Shown here: piece after piece, positions 1-13,413 of the stretch
Layout of the letters: each line of letters starts with the position of its first letter
Numbering within the stretch: position 1 is the first letter of the stretch
Source of the DNA: Labia minor
Taxonomy: Eukaryota > Arthropoda > Insecta > Dermaptera > Spongiphoridae
DNA length: 64,000 nucleotides
NCBI GenBank assembly: GCA_963082975.1
Contig: OY720344.1
Span: 10,217,580-10,281,579, forward strand
Reading direction: 5' to 3'
Translations under genes and position numbers: made by a program
Notes under the pieces: generated by a model
What the model was told of the DNA's origin: nothing
Database searches by the model: none
Seen by the model: only the letters and a program-made list of their open reading frames with translations

Positions 1-149
1 GGCCAAAATGAAATTTTCAAAATGTCTTCCGGGTCGGAGGACCATAAAATTATCTTGTTTTTTAGAGACATATTGAACGAAAAATCAAAATAAGAGCCAA
101 CTTTTTTAACGGACCGGCGGGCGTTCAAAAAAGTATTTGCCCACCCCTG
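1..149. mobile_element. hAT-like transposon end, cut by the window edge
   Basis: The stretch ends in CCACCCCTG at 141-149. Read on the other strand it starts CAGGGGTGGGCAAATACTTT, the typical look of a hAT terminal inverted repeat that continues into a GC-rich inner part. The opposite end lies outside the window, so the 8-bp target duplication cannot be verified. No transposase is visible in this piece. The family call rests on the terminus alone. Confidence 0.45.
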
Positions 150-309
150 AACTAATGACAAGAACTAAGCCCGTGTAAACTAGGCTTAATATACCAAAAT
201 TATTTTTTAATATATGTACCATATATTTGAGAAATTATTTATTTTATAAAAGAAAATACAATTACCACCCCTGAACTAATGACAAGTACTAAACCCGTGT
301 AAACTAGGT
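141..309. repeat. Two direct copies of a ~45-bp sequence
   Basis: The segment at 141-187 recurs at 265-309 with only a few differences, a spacing of 124 bp. Each copy starts with the last 9 bases of the hAT-like end and runs into flanking DNA (ACTAATGACAAG followed by CCCGTGTAAACTAGG). Either the element end is duplicated or the true boundary lies further right than 149. Confidence 0.7.
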
Positions 310-429
310 TTTAAGTAAATGATAATAGCTTTGGCAACAAACTACCCTAAGAACTGTGTCCTTCCCATTTGTTGATATTAGTACATGTTTGTATGTAATT
401 ATGCTATTTATTTTGTACAAATGAGGTGG

Positions 430-790
430 TGATTATGTCGGTTATTTTTAGCAGTTAATTTGCTTGGAATTTGAAGCGGTGGTTTAGGTGGGGCCCGGGG
501 AATGTGCGTGGTGAGGGTGTGTACTCGGCCGGTGTGTACACTCATAGCAGCCGGGCCTAGACCTAGTGACGAGTGTTCTGGAACCGGCACAGGAACTGGG
601 TTAGGTTAGCGCGCAACTTGCTTTGGTTATTCAACTGCTGGAGGGGACCTTACTCCATTTAACAACTTGTCCAGGCGCTGTCGAAGGGATAAAAGGAGCC
701 GCCCATGGAGCTGCTCAAGAGATCCCATCGGCCATGGACAAATATGGAGCGTGAAGTAAATCGTTCATTTCCAGTCGAGGGGCTCAGCTG
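430..790. other. GC-rich island, no gene recognised
   Basis: This block is far richer in G and C than the flanking DNA, with GGGGCCCGGGG near 490 and several CpGs. Short frames exist on both strands but none has a recognisable domain. It may be a regulatory region or an untranslated exon; the sequence alone does not decide. Confidence 0.4.
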
Positions 791-3700
791 CTAATATTAG
801 AATCCAAGCCATCTGATATCATCATTAATATAAATAATTAAAAACAATTAATGATAAAAACAACCTCTAAATGAGTGGGATATAAATAAATATACAAGAT
901 ATAGAGATACAATGTGCATTCCATATCTTAAGATTATTAAATTTTTTCAATTTTCGTTGAAACTTGTTCGGTTTTTATAAGAATATCAAAGAAATTTTAT
1001 TTTATTAATTAAAAATAAATAAAATGATTCATCTGAAAGTAATTCAATACGCTTTTAAATCAAATTAAAAATAAATAAATAAATAAATAAATTCTGGTTA
1101 AAATTATTTGAATTTTTAGATTAGTACTAATGCTGACTGAAGAATTAGATAAAATAGTTTAATTTTTTTTTTTTAACTGATTACAATAAAATGCAATCGT
1201 ATGTTTTAAAAGTAAAATAGGGAGCAAAAAATATGCTGACCTATAATCTTATCTTTTATATTTAATATTTAAAATAATAACAATAACAATAATAATAATA
1301 ATAAATATAAGATATTTATTATATGTATTAATAATAACCTGTTATTTGTCTTTCCTATTGGGGATAGTTAGTTATATAAATTCATATATATATATATTTA
1401 TATTTGGTTTAATTTCAAGGCTGGATTTAAAATGTATCTAAATATTTAATGATTTTCTAAATCATGAGAAGGGAGCAAAAACAAGAAATGTAAATGTTTA
1501 TTTATTCTATTTTAATTTGATCAAAGTTCATTATATAAATAAAAGTAAATACAATATACTTTAATTTTAATGTATAAAGAAAAACTAATTTAAATTAAAT
1601 TAGGCAAATTTAATAATTGTTCTAAAATTTCTTTAATTCTATTATATATATATATATATATATATATAACGATAATGATTTTATAGTAAAAAATTTAAAT
1701 TGAATATTTCAAAAATAAAAATTAAATAAAAAAAAATTTAATTTTGTATAGTTATTGTTTTTACTTGTAAAAAGAAGGTTAAAATTAATTAAATAAAAAT
1801 TTATTTAAACTTTTATTAAAATAAATAATGTAGAGAGGGAGAGGGAGTTCTCTGCACTGCTAAAATAATTATTAGAATGAATATTATTTCAAGTGTGGAG
1901 GAAATAATTGCAATAAACATTAAATCTCAATTCTCATATAACTAATATTTTATCTATCTTGTCTATTTATATTGTTTTATTTATTTATTTATTTTTTATT
2001 AATAAAAAAATCAATTCTATAGTACAGCTTGCTTGTTCAAGTATAATTTCATAATAAATCTGAATGGGATCAATTGAAGGTAGCATTGAACAAACACTCT
2101 TGTTCCGGGAATAGGAGCCACAATGTCAATGAATGTTCTCATTTACACACACCTTGGGTGATATAATCCGGAAAAAGAACCATCAAAATCAAGATTGAAG
2201 GTTGTCTATTAAATTCTTGTACAATAACAAGTCAATCTTAACTTAACCCGAACTTGAGATTAAATTAAGAGTACACATCTCTATCTTTTACGACAACAAT
2301 GGAGATTCAAGATGCCATAGTCAGTAGTTATCGTTTGTCTGTAATCACTTTTTACAATTTACAACAATTTGTTGGCTGATACTGGCCTTGATCTCAAGGT
2401 GGCAAAAAGGCTGCCTACATACATACTAGATAGTCTATACAGGATCTTGCGGTTGTGAATGTCAACTTTCTGTTATTCAAAGTCACGGATGGAGCCACGC
2501 AAGCAAATCATAATGATTAAGTATTATAAAATAACCTCGACACCAGATGGAAGTGAAAATCATTTTATATATATATCTATATATATAATGTCAAATCTTT
2601 TGAATGTAGGTCTCTCGTTCATGTTCACCCTGTGCTGAAATTGAATGTTTGATCAATGCAGCAATGGAAAGTAGTGTGTGAATAGAGAGGAAATATTATT
2701 ATTTTCCTTAAGGCAATCGTTCGTATCCAACTTGAAATGAGTTAAACCGGTGTAAAAATAGATTCAATCTCACTTGAATCAATTAAGAAACAACGAAACA
2801 ATGACAAAATTAGTTAAATTTCTGATATACCCGGAAATCGACATGAAAGAGGGTTCGAAAGAGATTATTATTATTATTATTATTATTATTGTATAATAAT
2901 AATAATAATCTTTAAGAAATTCTAAAGGAAGATGAAATCGAGTGATATTTTTTTTCCTCATCATTTTGAGTCAATCCAACAAAACAACTCAAATCTTCGA
3001 ATGATTGAGAAATCTGGGTGACAATCACTCCCCATTTCATATCTCTCCATCCCTTTCTCATTCACTCTCTTCTCTCTCAATTGCTCTGGGTGATATTTAA
3101 ATTTATGTAAAACGATTTTGGCATGCAAGCAATATTAATCGTGTTACAGTTTAGAAATCGTATATTCAAATCAATTACAAAATGTCGAAGCTTTTATGAA
3201 AGAATGTAGGGGTGGGTGTAAAGTCCGCCATTTTTTCATATGCTTTTAAACATTTTTTTTTGTATTTATTAAATTATATAATTTTTTTTTTTTTCAATTT
3301 ATATTGGAAAAGAATTATAATTGAATATTGCAGTTTTTATTCTAATAATTTATTCCACTCTTTTTCCAATGTTTCTTATTTTCTGGTTTGTTATGCAAGA
3401 TTCTGAATAAACTTATTTTTCCCACAGTAGTGCACATTCTTTTGTTGAAAGTCAAGTTTTTTTTTTTTAAAATTATATTTCTATACAAAAATATAATATT
3501 TATACTTTCGCCAGCAATTGAAGGGGGAATATACAATTGCTTTGTTTTTACTTTCTAATTTTAATTTTAATTTTATTTTATTTGTCTCACTTGTTTATTT
3601 CTTAGTTTATATTCGTTTACTTATTTGCTTAAATAAACGAAATATATTTTGCATTATCTTATATATATATATAAATAAAATAGATATAGATATGCCACGT

Positions 3701-5430
3701 GTAATGAATGTTTTGATCTTGATTATCAAAGCTTTTGCTAAATGCAAATTTGAAAGTTTTCCTTTGACGCAGCTAAAAAAACTTTGCTTATTTGACATTC
3801 TCGATTTGTCAATCCATATTCTTTTTCTAATTTTCCATTGAAATTATTATATTTTTTCTTTTTCCATTAATACATTATTATAGAAGTAAAGTATATATTG
3901 ATATAAAATTAAAATAATTATTTTCTTTGTCTTGGCATAAATATCTCTTAATGATGAGATAAATAAAATTTTTAAATTTCTTGTATAATTTGACCTTATA
4001 ACTAAAAAAAATGTATATAGTGTTTCAAATTGTTAAATTCTATTTCTGTTTGAATTACTGATAACCTTAAATAAAAAATTAATAAATAATTTTTATAATA
4101 TATCCATTGAATAGTGTCTCTTGTTTAGTTTGTTTTCTTCAACTTTAATGAGAGAATGATTGTGTTAATTATAAAAATTAATTAATTCTTTTAAAAGAAA
4201 TTGTAAATATGTATAGATCGAAGAATAGAGAATATATATATTTATATAAAACAAATGAATCAAGATTAAAATTAAAAATTGAAGTCACTGTAATACTGTT
4301 AACTAAATACTAAATTAATAAAAAAATATATAATGTTAATTGTATCTAATTTGTATAAACTTAAATAAGAATAATACATTATTTATAGTTTGATTTTGGA
4401 ATGAATTATTATTATTATTCCTTTGAATAAATTTCCTCTCTTTTTTTTTAAAAAAAAAAGAAGGTCGACTTGTTTATTTTTTTTGACAGTCCTTGTTTTT
4501 TTTTTCTTTATAAATATGCCATAAAGGTGTTTTAATTATAAGTTACAACACTTTCTATCGGGAAGAGATGAAATGTGTTTATCTTCGTTTAAAATACTAT
4601 ACATATCTTAAGAAAAGGCGAATTGTCTAAAATTAAAACGGGAACCAAGTCATGTGAAACATTGCCGATTATGATGATGATGATGATAATTGATACAACC
4701 GTTATTTACTATATATTATAATAGTAATAGTAGCAATAATAATAATAATAATATGATTACAGATTTTCTCTTTTAATATCAATATTAGATCCACTAACTT
4801 GAAAGTGACTTGATTCGATATTATTATATCAACTACAATATATAAGAATGTTTATAGTATATTTAGTCTTGAATTGTATTATGTATAGCAAATAAAAAGT
4901 GGAAAATTTTTCCAAAAATCTTTTATTTCTAAAATATTATTAATTTCTTTTTATCATTTTTTTTTCTTTCGTTTTTATTAAAAATATAAAAATATATTTA
5001 AATTATAAAAATTGTTTTTATTTGCAAAATATCAAATTTCGAGTAATGGAAATAAATTACTAAGATAAAAATATTTACATAGTTTTTAGTAATCATACCT
5101 GGTAAGAGGAAAAAAAACTAAAAAATGATTCTGAAAAATGAGGAAAAAAGTATTGATTTTTTTTTTATATATATATATTTATTTATTACTATTAGTTTTT
5201 TATTATTTTTTTTAATTTTCACCGAAAAGAAAAAGTCAATTTAAATTCATTGTAAATATCTCTTGGAAATAGTAAATGTTTGTTTATCTAGCCATCTATA
5301 ATACCAGTCCTGGTAATAAAGTAAGAAGTAAATAAATATTTGTACAAAGTGAGGAAAAGATATTGAGGAAAAATTCCAAGGAATCAAAAGTGTAAAATAA
5401 ATAAATAAATAAAATTTAACACAATTTAAC
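791..5430. other. AT-rich non-coding block
   Basis: No gene is supported. The block holds homopolymer runs, an AT dinucleotide repeat near 1,640-1,668, an (ATT)n/(AAT)n foldback near 2,863-2,911 and GAT/AAT triplets near 4,670-4,755. Short frames between 3,200 and 3,840 are low-complexity, rich in Phe, Ile, Leu, Asn and Lys as expected of AT-rich DNA. Confidence 0.75.
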
Positions 5431-5433
5431 CAG

Positions 5434-5516
5434 TCATCTAGAAATCTAGATGATGGATTCGTACTAAAAAGCTAGTAGTCATTTGGTTTGTTCGTTTGTT
5501 CGTTCGTTCGTTCATG
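5434..5516. repeat. 9-bp hairpin followed by a GTTC repeat
   Basis: TCATCTAGA and TCTAGATGA form a perfect inverted repeat with a 2-base loop near 5,434-5,453. A short (GTTC)n tract follows near 5,489-5,516. Nothing links it to a gene. Confidence 0.5.
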
Positions 5517-7838
5517 GTTGCTTAAATTTCCATTCAAGTAGCCCTGAGTATGTGGAATGTTTTCCTCACCGGTTGTTTACCTGAATATCACCGCTTGCTT
5601 GCCTATCTATCTATTTCCGCATCTCATATACAATTCTCGCATAACTTTACACTTGCGTAACAGGCATGTGTGTTGAGAAATGTCAAGAAATCATAATATC
5701 GAAAACTCATTTCAATGAAATCGAAGAAATCAAAACAACAAATTTTCTAACGAAATATGAAAATATGTTCCAAAAAGAACATCAATTCAGTAAATTTCTT
5801 GATCAATTTTTCCAATAAATAATTCCATTTTTGATTTTTATTAATTATTTTATAGTTGAAATTAGAAAAATGACAAAATCAAACAAGATAGATGATCCTT
5901 TTTTGTATATTATAAAAATAATATTCAATCAATTAATAGTATGAATTACACAAATGAAAATATTTTCTTATAAACTTCAAGGATTATTAGTTTGAATTGA
6001 TAGTTCAATCATCATCACTCTTGAAAATAGAAAAAAATCATGTAAATGGTTTAATTTTTATAAAATATCTTATTCAAAATTTTTAACCCATTTGGGTGGA
6101 TTAAAATTTTGACCATGCAAGGAGGGAAGGGATTAGGAAGGAAAACATGGATGGGCCGAGAGGAAATAAGGGGCAAAGGGCCACGGGCACAATGAGGAAG
6201 GAAGAGTAAGTACTTACTTCACAGTGACTATTACTACGCCATTTCCTCGTTAGTATTTAATCGAGAATTCGTCTCATGCAAAATCCAACAGATTACCAAC
6301 ATTATTTTTCCTAATTTTTTTTTTTTTTTTTTTTTTAATTCAATTTTATTCCTCTATTCGAAACGCAGCGTTATTTTTATTTATTATACCATCAAACTAT
6401 TATTATTTTTATTTTTTTGAATAAATAAACAAATAAATAATTAAATAGTTATGGTATACCAATGATAACAAATTACACAAAAACGTCATTTAGATAAATT
6501 TAATTTATAAATTCGAAAATAACGTCAAAAATTCTGTAATAAACAAAAACAATACAAAATGGATAAATAAAGATATATAGTGTACTCTTATCATTTTTTT
6601 TCGTATGTCAAATCCGTTTGACGATATTTAAATACGTAAGTATTAGGTATATAAAAAAAATATGTAAAACTTATATTAAAACTATACGTATTCTTTATCT
6701 TTAACTATATTTATAATGAAATTCAAGATTGAAATGTTATAAGTAATTTTTGATTTTTAAGTAAATACTAAAGGTTAATAAAAATGTTATTTTTATCTTA
6801 ATAAATTCGACGTATTAATATTAAAAGGTGTATGAACTAAGAAGGTTATTGCTTCTTTCAATGCTAATTTTCTTAATTTTATAATTATGATATATGCTTT
6901 AATAGAAAAATTTGCTGAAAACATTGCCTCTAAATAATAAACTATTCAATTACATTTAAAACTTCAAATGTATTTTTATTATTTTCTACTTATTGAATTT
7001 TATTTATTTAATTAATAATATTATTTTAAATAAATTTCCCATTTAAAATAAAATAAAATATCTTAACCTCAAATATTTTTTGATCAATTATATAATATTT
7101 TAAGAAAATTATAATTTATTTAAACGTTTTTCAGTTTTTAAAACGGAAAATTAAATATTAGTGGCAGAAGAATGTTTAAAATAAAAACCAAAAATATTTA
7201 GATATTTTTACCTGATTAATTAATGGGCAAAATATATAAATATATTTTTAAAAAAAATATACCAAAATAACATTAGTTCAAACAAATAGATTGTTTTTTT
7301 TTTATATCTGTTAATTTTCTTTTTTAAATCGAGTTGTTGCCAAATAACAGTTTTACAAACCAGATTAAAACCGTCCTTCAGGTGGAAGAGACGAATATAG
7401 AAAAAAGATATTAAAAATATAGATAAAAACTACATTTATTATATTTCTCCTCTTATAAAAATGAACCTATTAAAATGTTGTCGAATCATAAAAACAAATC
7501 CAAATATATATTCTAAAATAATATAATCGTTTTAAATACGGCAATTAGAATAAATAAGAAAAGAAAAAATATTTTAAATAATATTAAATAGTATATTTAT
7601 TTAAGTTTATTTACTTATCCCTTTTTGTAATTATTTAATTTAATTATTCATTAAAAATAATGAAACGAATAAAATTTAATTAAATAAATAAAAATATGTT
7701 CGTTTTTTAATTTATTATGTCTAGTAATAATTAAAAGTTTTCCTATTTATGTGGTTTTATTTTAAAATATTAAAAAAAAAAGAATTAGAAAAAATTATTT
7801 TTGAAATATTGTTTAGATAATTCAAAAAACAATATATA
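5517..7838. other. AT-rich block with one purine-rich island near 6,110-6,260
   Basis: Mostly AT-rich low-complexity DNA. The stretch at about 6,110-6,260 is GC-richer and purine-rich and contains the perfect palindrome AGTAAGTACTTACT near 6,206-6,219. No coding signal was found. Confidence 0.6.
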
Positions 7839-7840
7839 TA

Positions 7841-8110
7841 CGAGGTTTGTTGACAAGAAAAGGTGAATTGGTAAAGTATTTATTTATTCATCAATATCCA
7901 TTTTATCCACTTCCCCTTAGATATAATGCATGCATGCATGCATTATCTCATAAACTGTGGTAAAACGCTCAAAAACAAACTACTAATCCAAAATGGCTGA
8001 TAATTTCAACATATGAGACACATATGGGTACCAATATAACAAAAAAAATCTCGATAATCGAATGTACACAGCCCGCGAAAATTCAAAATTCACCTTTTCT
8101 TTTGAATATA
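7841..8110 (-). mobile_element. mariner-derived MITE
   Basis: This is a short, internally deleted relative of the mariner at 30,926-31,722. It shares the left end (CGAGGTTTGTTGACAAGAAA), the motif GATATAATGCA and the whole right part ending AATTCACCTTTTCTTTTGAA. The left terminus follows a TA. The right terminus is eroded, so 8,110 is approximate. The middle holds an ATGCATGCATGCATGCAT run. No transposase sequence remains beyond a few codons. Confidence 0.75.
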
Positions 8111-11100
8111 GGAAAATGATTCTAAGATCTAGAAAACAATTTAAATATCTATGAAAGAATGATAGTGCAAATATTAGTTTGTTTTTTTTCTATTCAAATG
8201 ATGTTTTAAATAAAATGATAATAGAATAATACATTTCCATTGAGATAATTTTTTTATGTTAAATATAAATATTTAGTTAAAAGTAATTTTATCTTTATAC
8301 AAAATAACTCTTATTTTTTATTTTTATATGTATAATATGTATGTTACTGTTACACTCAATATGTGTATGATTCTTTTTTATTAAAATATTAATCTGACCT
8401 AGATAGTCTTCTCAGAAATATGTTACTTTTATTTATATAATATATATTCTTTAACAAAACAGGAAAAAAATCGATAAATATATCTTTTTTATGTATAAAT
8501 ACTAGTATACTAGTATCTATTCATAGATTTAATAGTGAAAAATAGGAGAAAATAAAAAATAAGGCATGACTTGCTAGATTTCAATCCCAAAGTCAATTTA
8601 TTCTATGTTAATTGTTTTTTTGTATTTTATTTCTTTACTTTAATTATGATTTGTCAGAAATATTCAAAATTTATAGTATTTGAAAAGAAAATTTTTTTTT
8701 TAATATATTTAAAAAAAAAAAAAGAAAAAAAAAGTTGGCTGATTAATGATAATGTCATCTAATATTTCCTTCTCTATATACAAAGTTAAATAATAAGAAT
8801 GCGGAATATTGTCAAAGTGATAATTTAATAAGACAAATGTTTTAGTTACGATAAGCTTTCTACATTTATTGTTTATATGAAATTTCACGGTAATTTCAAG
8901 GCGGGGATGTTTCATTGAATTTCTTAAGCTTTTCAAAAGAAAGGCGTATTTCCGAATAAGATAATTATGAACTGGTTCATTGGCCATTCGTCTGACACAA
9001 TATATATTATTTAAATATAAAAATTAATACTAATCTTTGTAAATTCGAAGAGAAAAATCTTATCAAATGACTAAAAAAGAAGCTTACAATATAATTACAA
9101 AATAAAATTTATAAATATTATAATCAATTCAAATAATAGGATAAAGAGGTCATTGGGATTGGAACTTGAGGTCATTTACTTGTGCAACGTTTATATATAT
9201 ATATATATATTATGCTAAATGTTCTCTTCATAAAAAAAAAAAAATATATTATAAAAATTTATTTAAATCAATAAATGCTATATATAAAGTATTATTTATT
9301 TTTTTAACATGAATTTAATAATAATTAATTTGGACTCTGTGAATGTGATAATAGGAATAAATATATTTTATTTTTAAATAATATTATTCACACATTGCCC
9401 AAGAAAAAAACTAAAAATTAAATTGCAATTAATGAAAAATATTGAAACAAAATTGGAAATGTATACAATTTATTTATTTATTTATTTAAAAATGTTTTTT
9501 AATTAATAGACCTAAGATTTTAAAAGATTATTAAATTTACTTGCATAATTTTAAATCATTTTGTTGTTTACTTTCGATTGATGCATATTTTAATGGTTCC
9601 ATTGAAAACAATGTAATTCTATTTAATGAAGATTTCAATGGAATGTGTGTACTCAACCGAATAAAAGAAAACAACAATAATAACATATTACTAAATTTTC
9701 CTAAATAGTATCGCAAGTTTCTCTTTCAGGTATTTATAAAGATTTACAAATGGAATTTGAAAAGGGGATCCAAATACAATTGTAACTGATGTAATTCATT
9801 AGAAATGCTGATATTAAATGATTATAAAATCATTTGTGATAAACGAGAGCCACTTGAGTTGATCTTGGCATATTTATTTAGAAAGAAGAGTTTTTTGGTG
9901 GTTACGTGGTTCGCTAATCCATCCAATTATATTAAACGAAACCCACAACAACAACCCAAGAGGCTTTTGGTCGTTTAACAAGTTGAGCAACAACATAAAA
10001 GACAAGAAAAGCCGCACTCTTTTCCGTTGGGAGAGAAAGATACCCATTTTGATTATAATAATGAACAAAAGTCAAGATTAAAGTATTACATCTCACAATA
10101 ATTAGTCAGTAATTGTACTTTAACAATTCATATTACTTATTTACAAACAAATGAATAGGCATACATATAATATAATATATATATATATATATTTATATAT
10201 GTGTAGTAGACAATTAAATATCAATTCGGATATATGCCGCCAAGTACCGCATACAACACCACGAGCGCCAGTTAATTACTTACTTACTTACTTACTCTAA
10301 AGTTTAGGATAAATTTAATTCATACCATTAATGTAAATTGAAATTAAAGTTAGTAATACGGTGATATGTCAGAGCAATCTTGAACATGTTCTATTTTTTA
10401 TTTTTAAATTTTAGTTTAGTTTGAAAAAAATCTTAATGGCCTAATCCCGTAAAAAAAAGTAAATAAAGAGGAAGAATAAAAAGTTGAATTAATGAAAGTT
10501 GATGGTTAAGATAAGTTGAAATTATGTCATCAATCATTCACTGCCAAATTGACATAAATCAAAAATTGTGTATTTTTTTTCCTTATTTCAAAAAAAAAAA
10601 AAAAAATAAATAAATAAATAAATATAAAAGTGTTTATTATATATTAATTAATTACATATTATTTTATAATAAGAGTTCTCAAACTATGGCATACCCTTAC
10701 AAAACCTATTTATTTATTCATTGAACTTTACAAAACAAATCAAATTAATTTGTTTAGATTAAAAAAATAAATAAATAAATAATGTTATCATACTAATTGT
10801 AATTAAATAACCCAAAGGCTGAATTTAAAAAAAAAAAATTTTACTTTGACTTAAAATGTTGAAATTAAAAATATTAAAAAAGATAATTTGTTTTGTAATT
10901 TTTAAATTTATAAAGTGGATGTCAAAAGTTTGGACATTCGCCTGATGTTTAGGCAAATATGTATTCTCTTTTGCCTAGAAATGACATACTAACTTAACTA
11001 TCATTAAAACATTAATATTTTATTAACAGTAAAATTTATTCAAAATTAAATTTCCATTTTTGTTTTATACATAATATATTTATATATGATTCCTATTTAC

Positions 11101-11995
11101 AATTATACTCTTGAGTCATTAAGTATATTATAAATATTAGATTGAAATTAAAATTAAATTTAAAATATATATGAAAAACTTATAAGACAAGATAAAATTA
11201 GAATCAGTAGAAGTTATAATAAAGTAAATCTCCTCAAGGGTATATATATATATATATTCTCTTTCAAATATTTATTGGCACGATGTCGAGGAAAAAAAAA
11301 ATTTGAACACCAATGAATAATCATGAAATTGCCCACGAATCATATATGTTCGTCCCCTATATATGTCACTGAGAATCATTCACTTAGTAAATTTTACATA
11401 TGATGTAAACTTTTTCATTCCAAGAATAATTTAAGAATTCATTAAGCCTTTCCACGTGGAACTTGTCACTTGCTAGTAAAAATGTAATAATTTGATTATT
11501 ATTATTTTAAATAATTTTTTTTTTTAAATAAAAATATTCTCTCCTTCTCTCTGTCCCTACATACACGTGTCAAGAAAGAAATACACATTCTATTTGTCTC
11601 TTTTGAAATTTAAAAAAAAAAAAAAAAAAAAAATTGAATAATAAATCATTTCTTTCAGTATACTTTTATTTAAATTTAATTTTGTTTTTTTAGATAGATA
11701 TTCTATTGTATTTATGTTATTCAAATAAAATAAATATATATGAAAAACTATTTATGATAAAGAAAAAAGAAAAAAAAAAAAACTCGTTCCTAACGCTATT
11801 ATTACATAAATGTACTCCACGTGTATGTAATAAAATTTATTGATATTAGTAATAATGGCTTGAAGCCAATTTTAATAATTATTTTATTTTATTATTTTTT
11901 TTTATCGTATAGAAAAGTCAAATAGAGTGAAATGGACTATAGTTGAGGGTGAATGTAAAAGTATAAATTTCAAATGCTCATGATATTGTTATTGT
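8111..11995. other. AT-rich non-coding block
   Basis: No gene is supported. It contains AT dinucleotide repeats near 9,190-9,211 and 10,166-10,195, a CTTA repeat near 10,277-10,300 and long A or T runs. A slightly GC-richer patch lies at about 9,880-10,060 (Leu-rich frame on the minus strand, no domain), and another near 10,230-10,275. Confidence 0.7.
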
Positions 11996-12180
11996 TCATC
12001 ATTCAACGTGGATAGACAGACAGATGTCTGTTCCCGTTAACAAAAGATAAGAAAGAGGAAAAAAGGCAAGGGGTCGAGTTCAGAGAACTGGACAACGGAA
12101 TTCCTCTCTCTCACTTGTCGAGGGGGTTGGAATCAGTTTTTAGAAGGTGGTAGGGCCCTGGGGAGGAAAGAAAATCACAG
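11996..12180. other. GC-richer island, no gene recognised
   Basis: A roughly 180-bp patch with balanced base composition between AT-rich flanks. It holds AGACAGACAGATGTCTGTTC near 12,014 and a G-rich run TAGGGCCCTGGGGAGG near 12,151. It could be a regulatory element; no coding frame stands out. Confidence 0.3.
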
Positions 12181-13377
12181 TGAAAGAAAGCGTCTTTTGA
12201 TATAAAAAAAAATAAATAATACTCGCACATCTACTACAATGCTTTCCACAATTTGTAAAAAAAAAAAAAAATATACTTTCAGGGGTGAAAATGACTCCAT
12301 CTATCGTCGTATATATAATATTAGATTTATTATATAAATCAAATGTATTGATTGAATAGTTGATCAATATCACAATATAAATAAAAATAGTGAAAGTAAA
12401 TTTATAGTAGAATAAGTTAAAATACTATAAATTACATAAAAATAAAAATTTTAAAATAAATACTGTAAGTATAGATAGATTAAATAAAAAAAAATGGATA
12501 GTCTTCTATACTTATTGCTATTTTCATCTATCAATTTCTTATCTTACTTGTAAAAGTAAGTAAATATAAAAAAGTTGATATTTTTTAATTAATTTACTTT
12601 ATCATCTAATGATATATATATATATATATATATATATACGTATAAAAAAGCAATATAAACATAATAATATAGTATTCATCGATTTCTAATTATTTTAATT
12701 AATTTGTTGTTATTTCTCCTCGTATTTAAAATTTATTACTTATTATATAAATATGTAAATAAATAGTTTATACTTACTTATTTACAACTATGAAAAGAAA
12801 TGATTGAGAACATACCTGCAACAGACAAGAAATACAAAATTATTAGAATAATCATCTAAAAATAAATTGTATTAATAAAAATAGGGAGAGGGGTGGAATG
12901 GTTAAAATAGCATAGTACTGCCTGATAATTATGCAATGTTGTTTTTTAGTTGTACTTGGTTATTACCTACTGCTATAAGAGAATAAATGTTGCATGAAAA
13001 AAACAAAAGAGGTATATTTTTTTCGTTTCTAAGGTGTTTAATTATGTCCATCGCCAAAATATAATCATCATTAAAGGAAATTATTAAATAAATTATTTAA
13101 TGAAATATTTAATTAGATTAAAAAAAAAATTATTTACTTTAATAAAAAAAAATTCAATTATTTTTATGATTATATATTAAGTTAATTTATTTTACAATTG
13201 AAATTGTTCTGATTTTTCAATGATTTTTGTTTAATATCTTTTTTCTCTTTCTCACTATTTCGTATATATATATATATATATATATATAGTGTAATGCATG
13301 TATGGATAGGGAAGCAGTTCTGTTTCTGAAAATCAATTTCCAACCCTTGGATGTTGGAATTATAGGGAGGATGAAGT

Positions 13378-13413
<36 letters not shown>

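Noticed and set aside
3518-3841. 107-codon plus-strand frame with hydrophobic stretches as a membrane protein
   Set aside because: AT-rich DNA gives Phe/Leu/Ile codons by chance; start and context are weak and a minus-strand frame overlaps.
12890-12965. tRNA-like stretch (GGAATGGTTAAAATAGCATA)
   Set aside because: No B box and no cloverleaf pairing found by eye.
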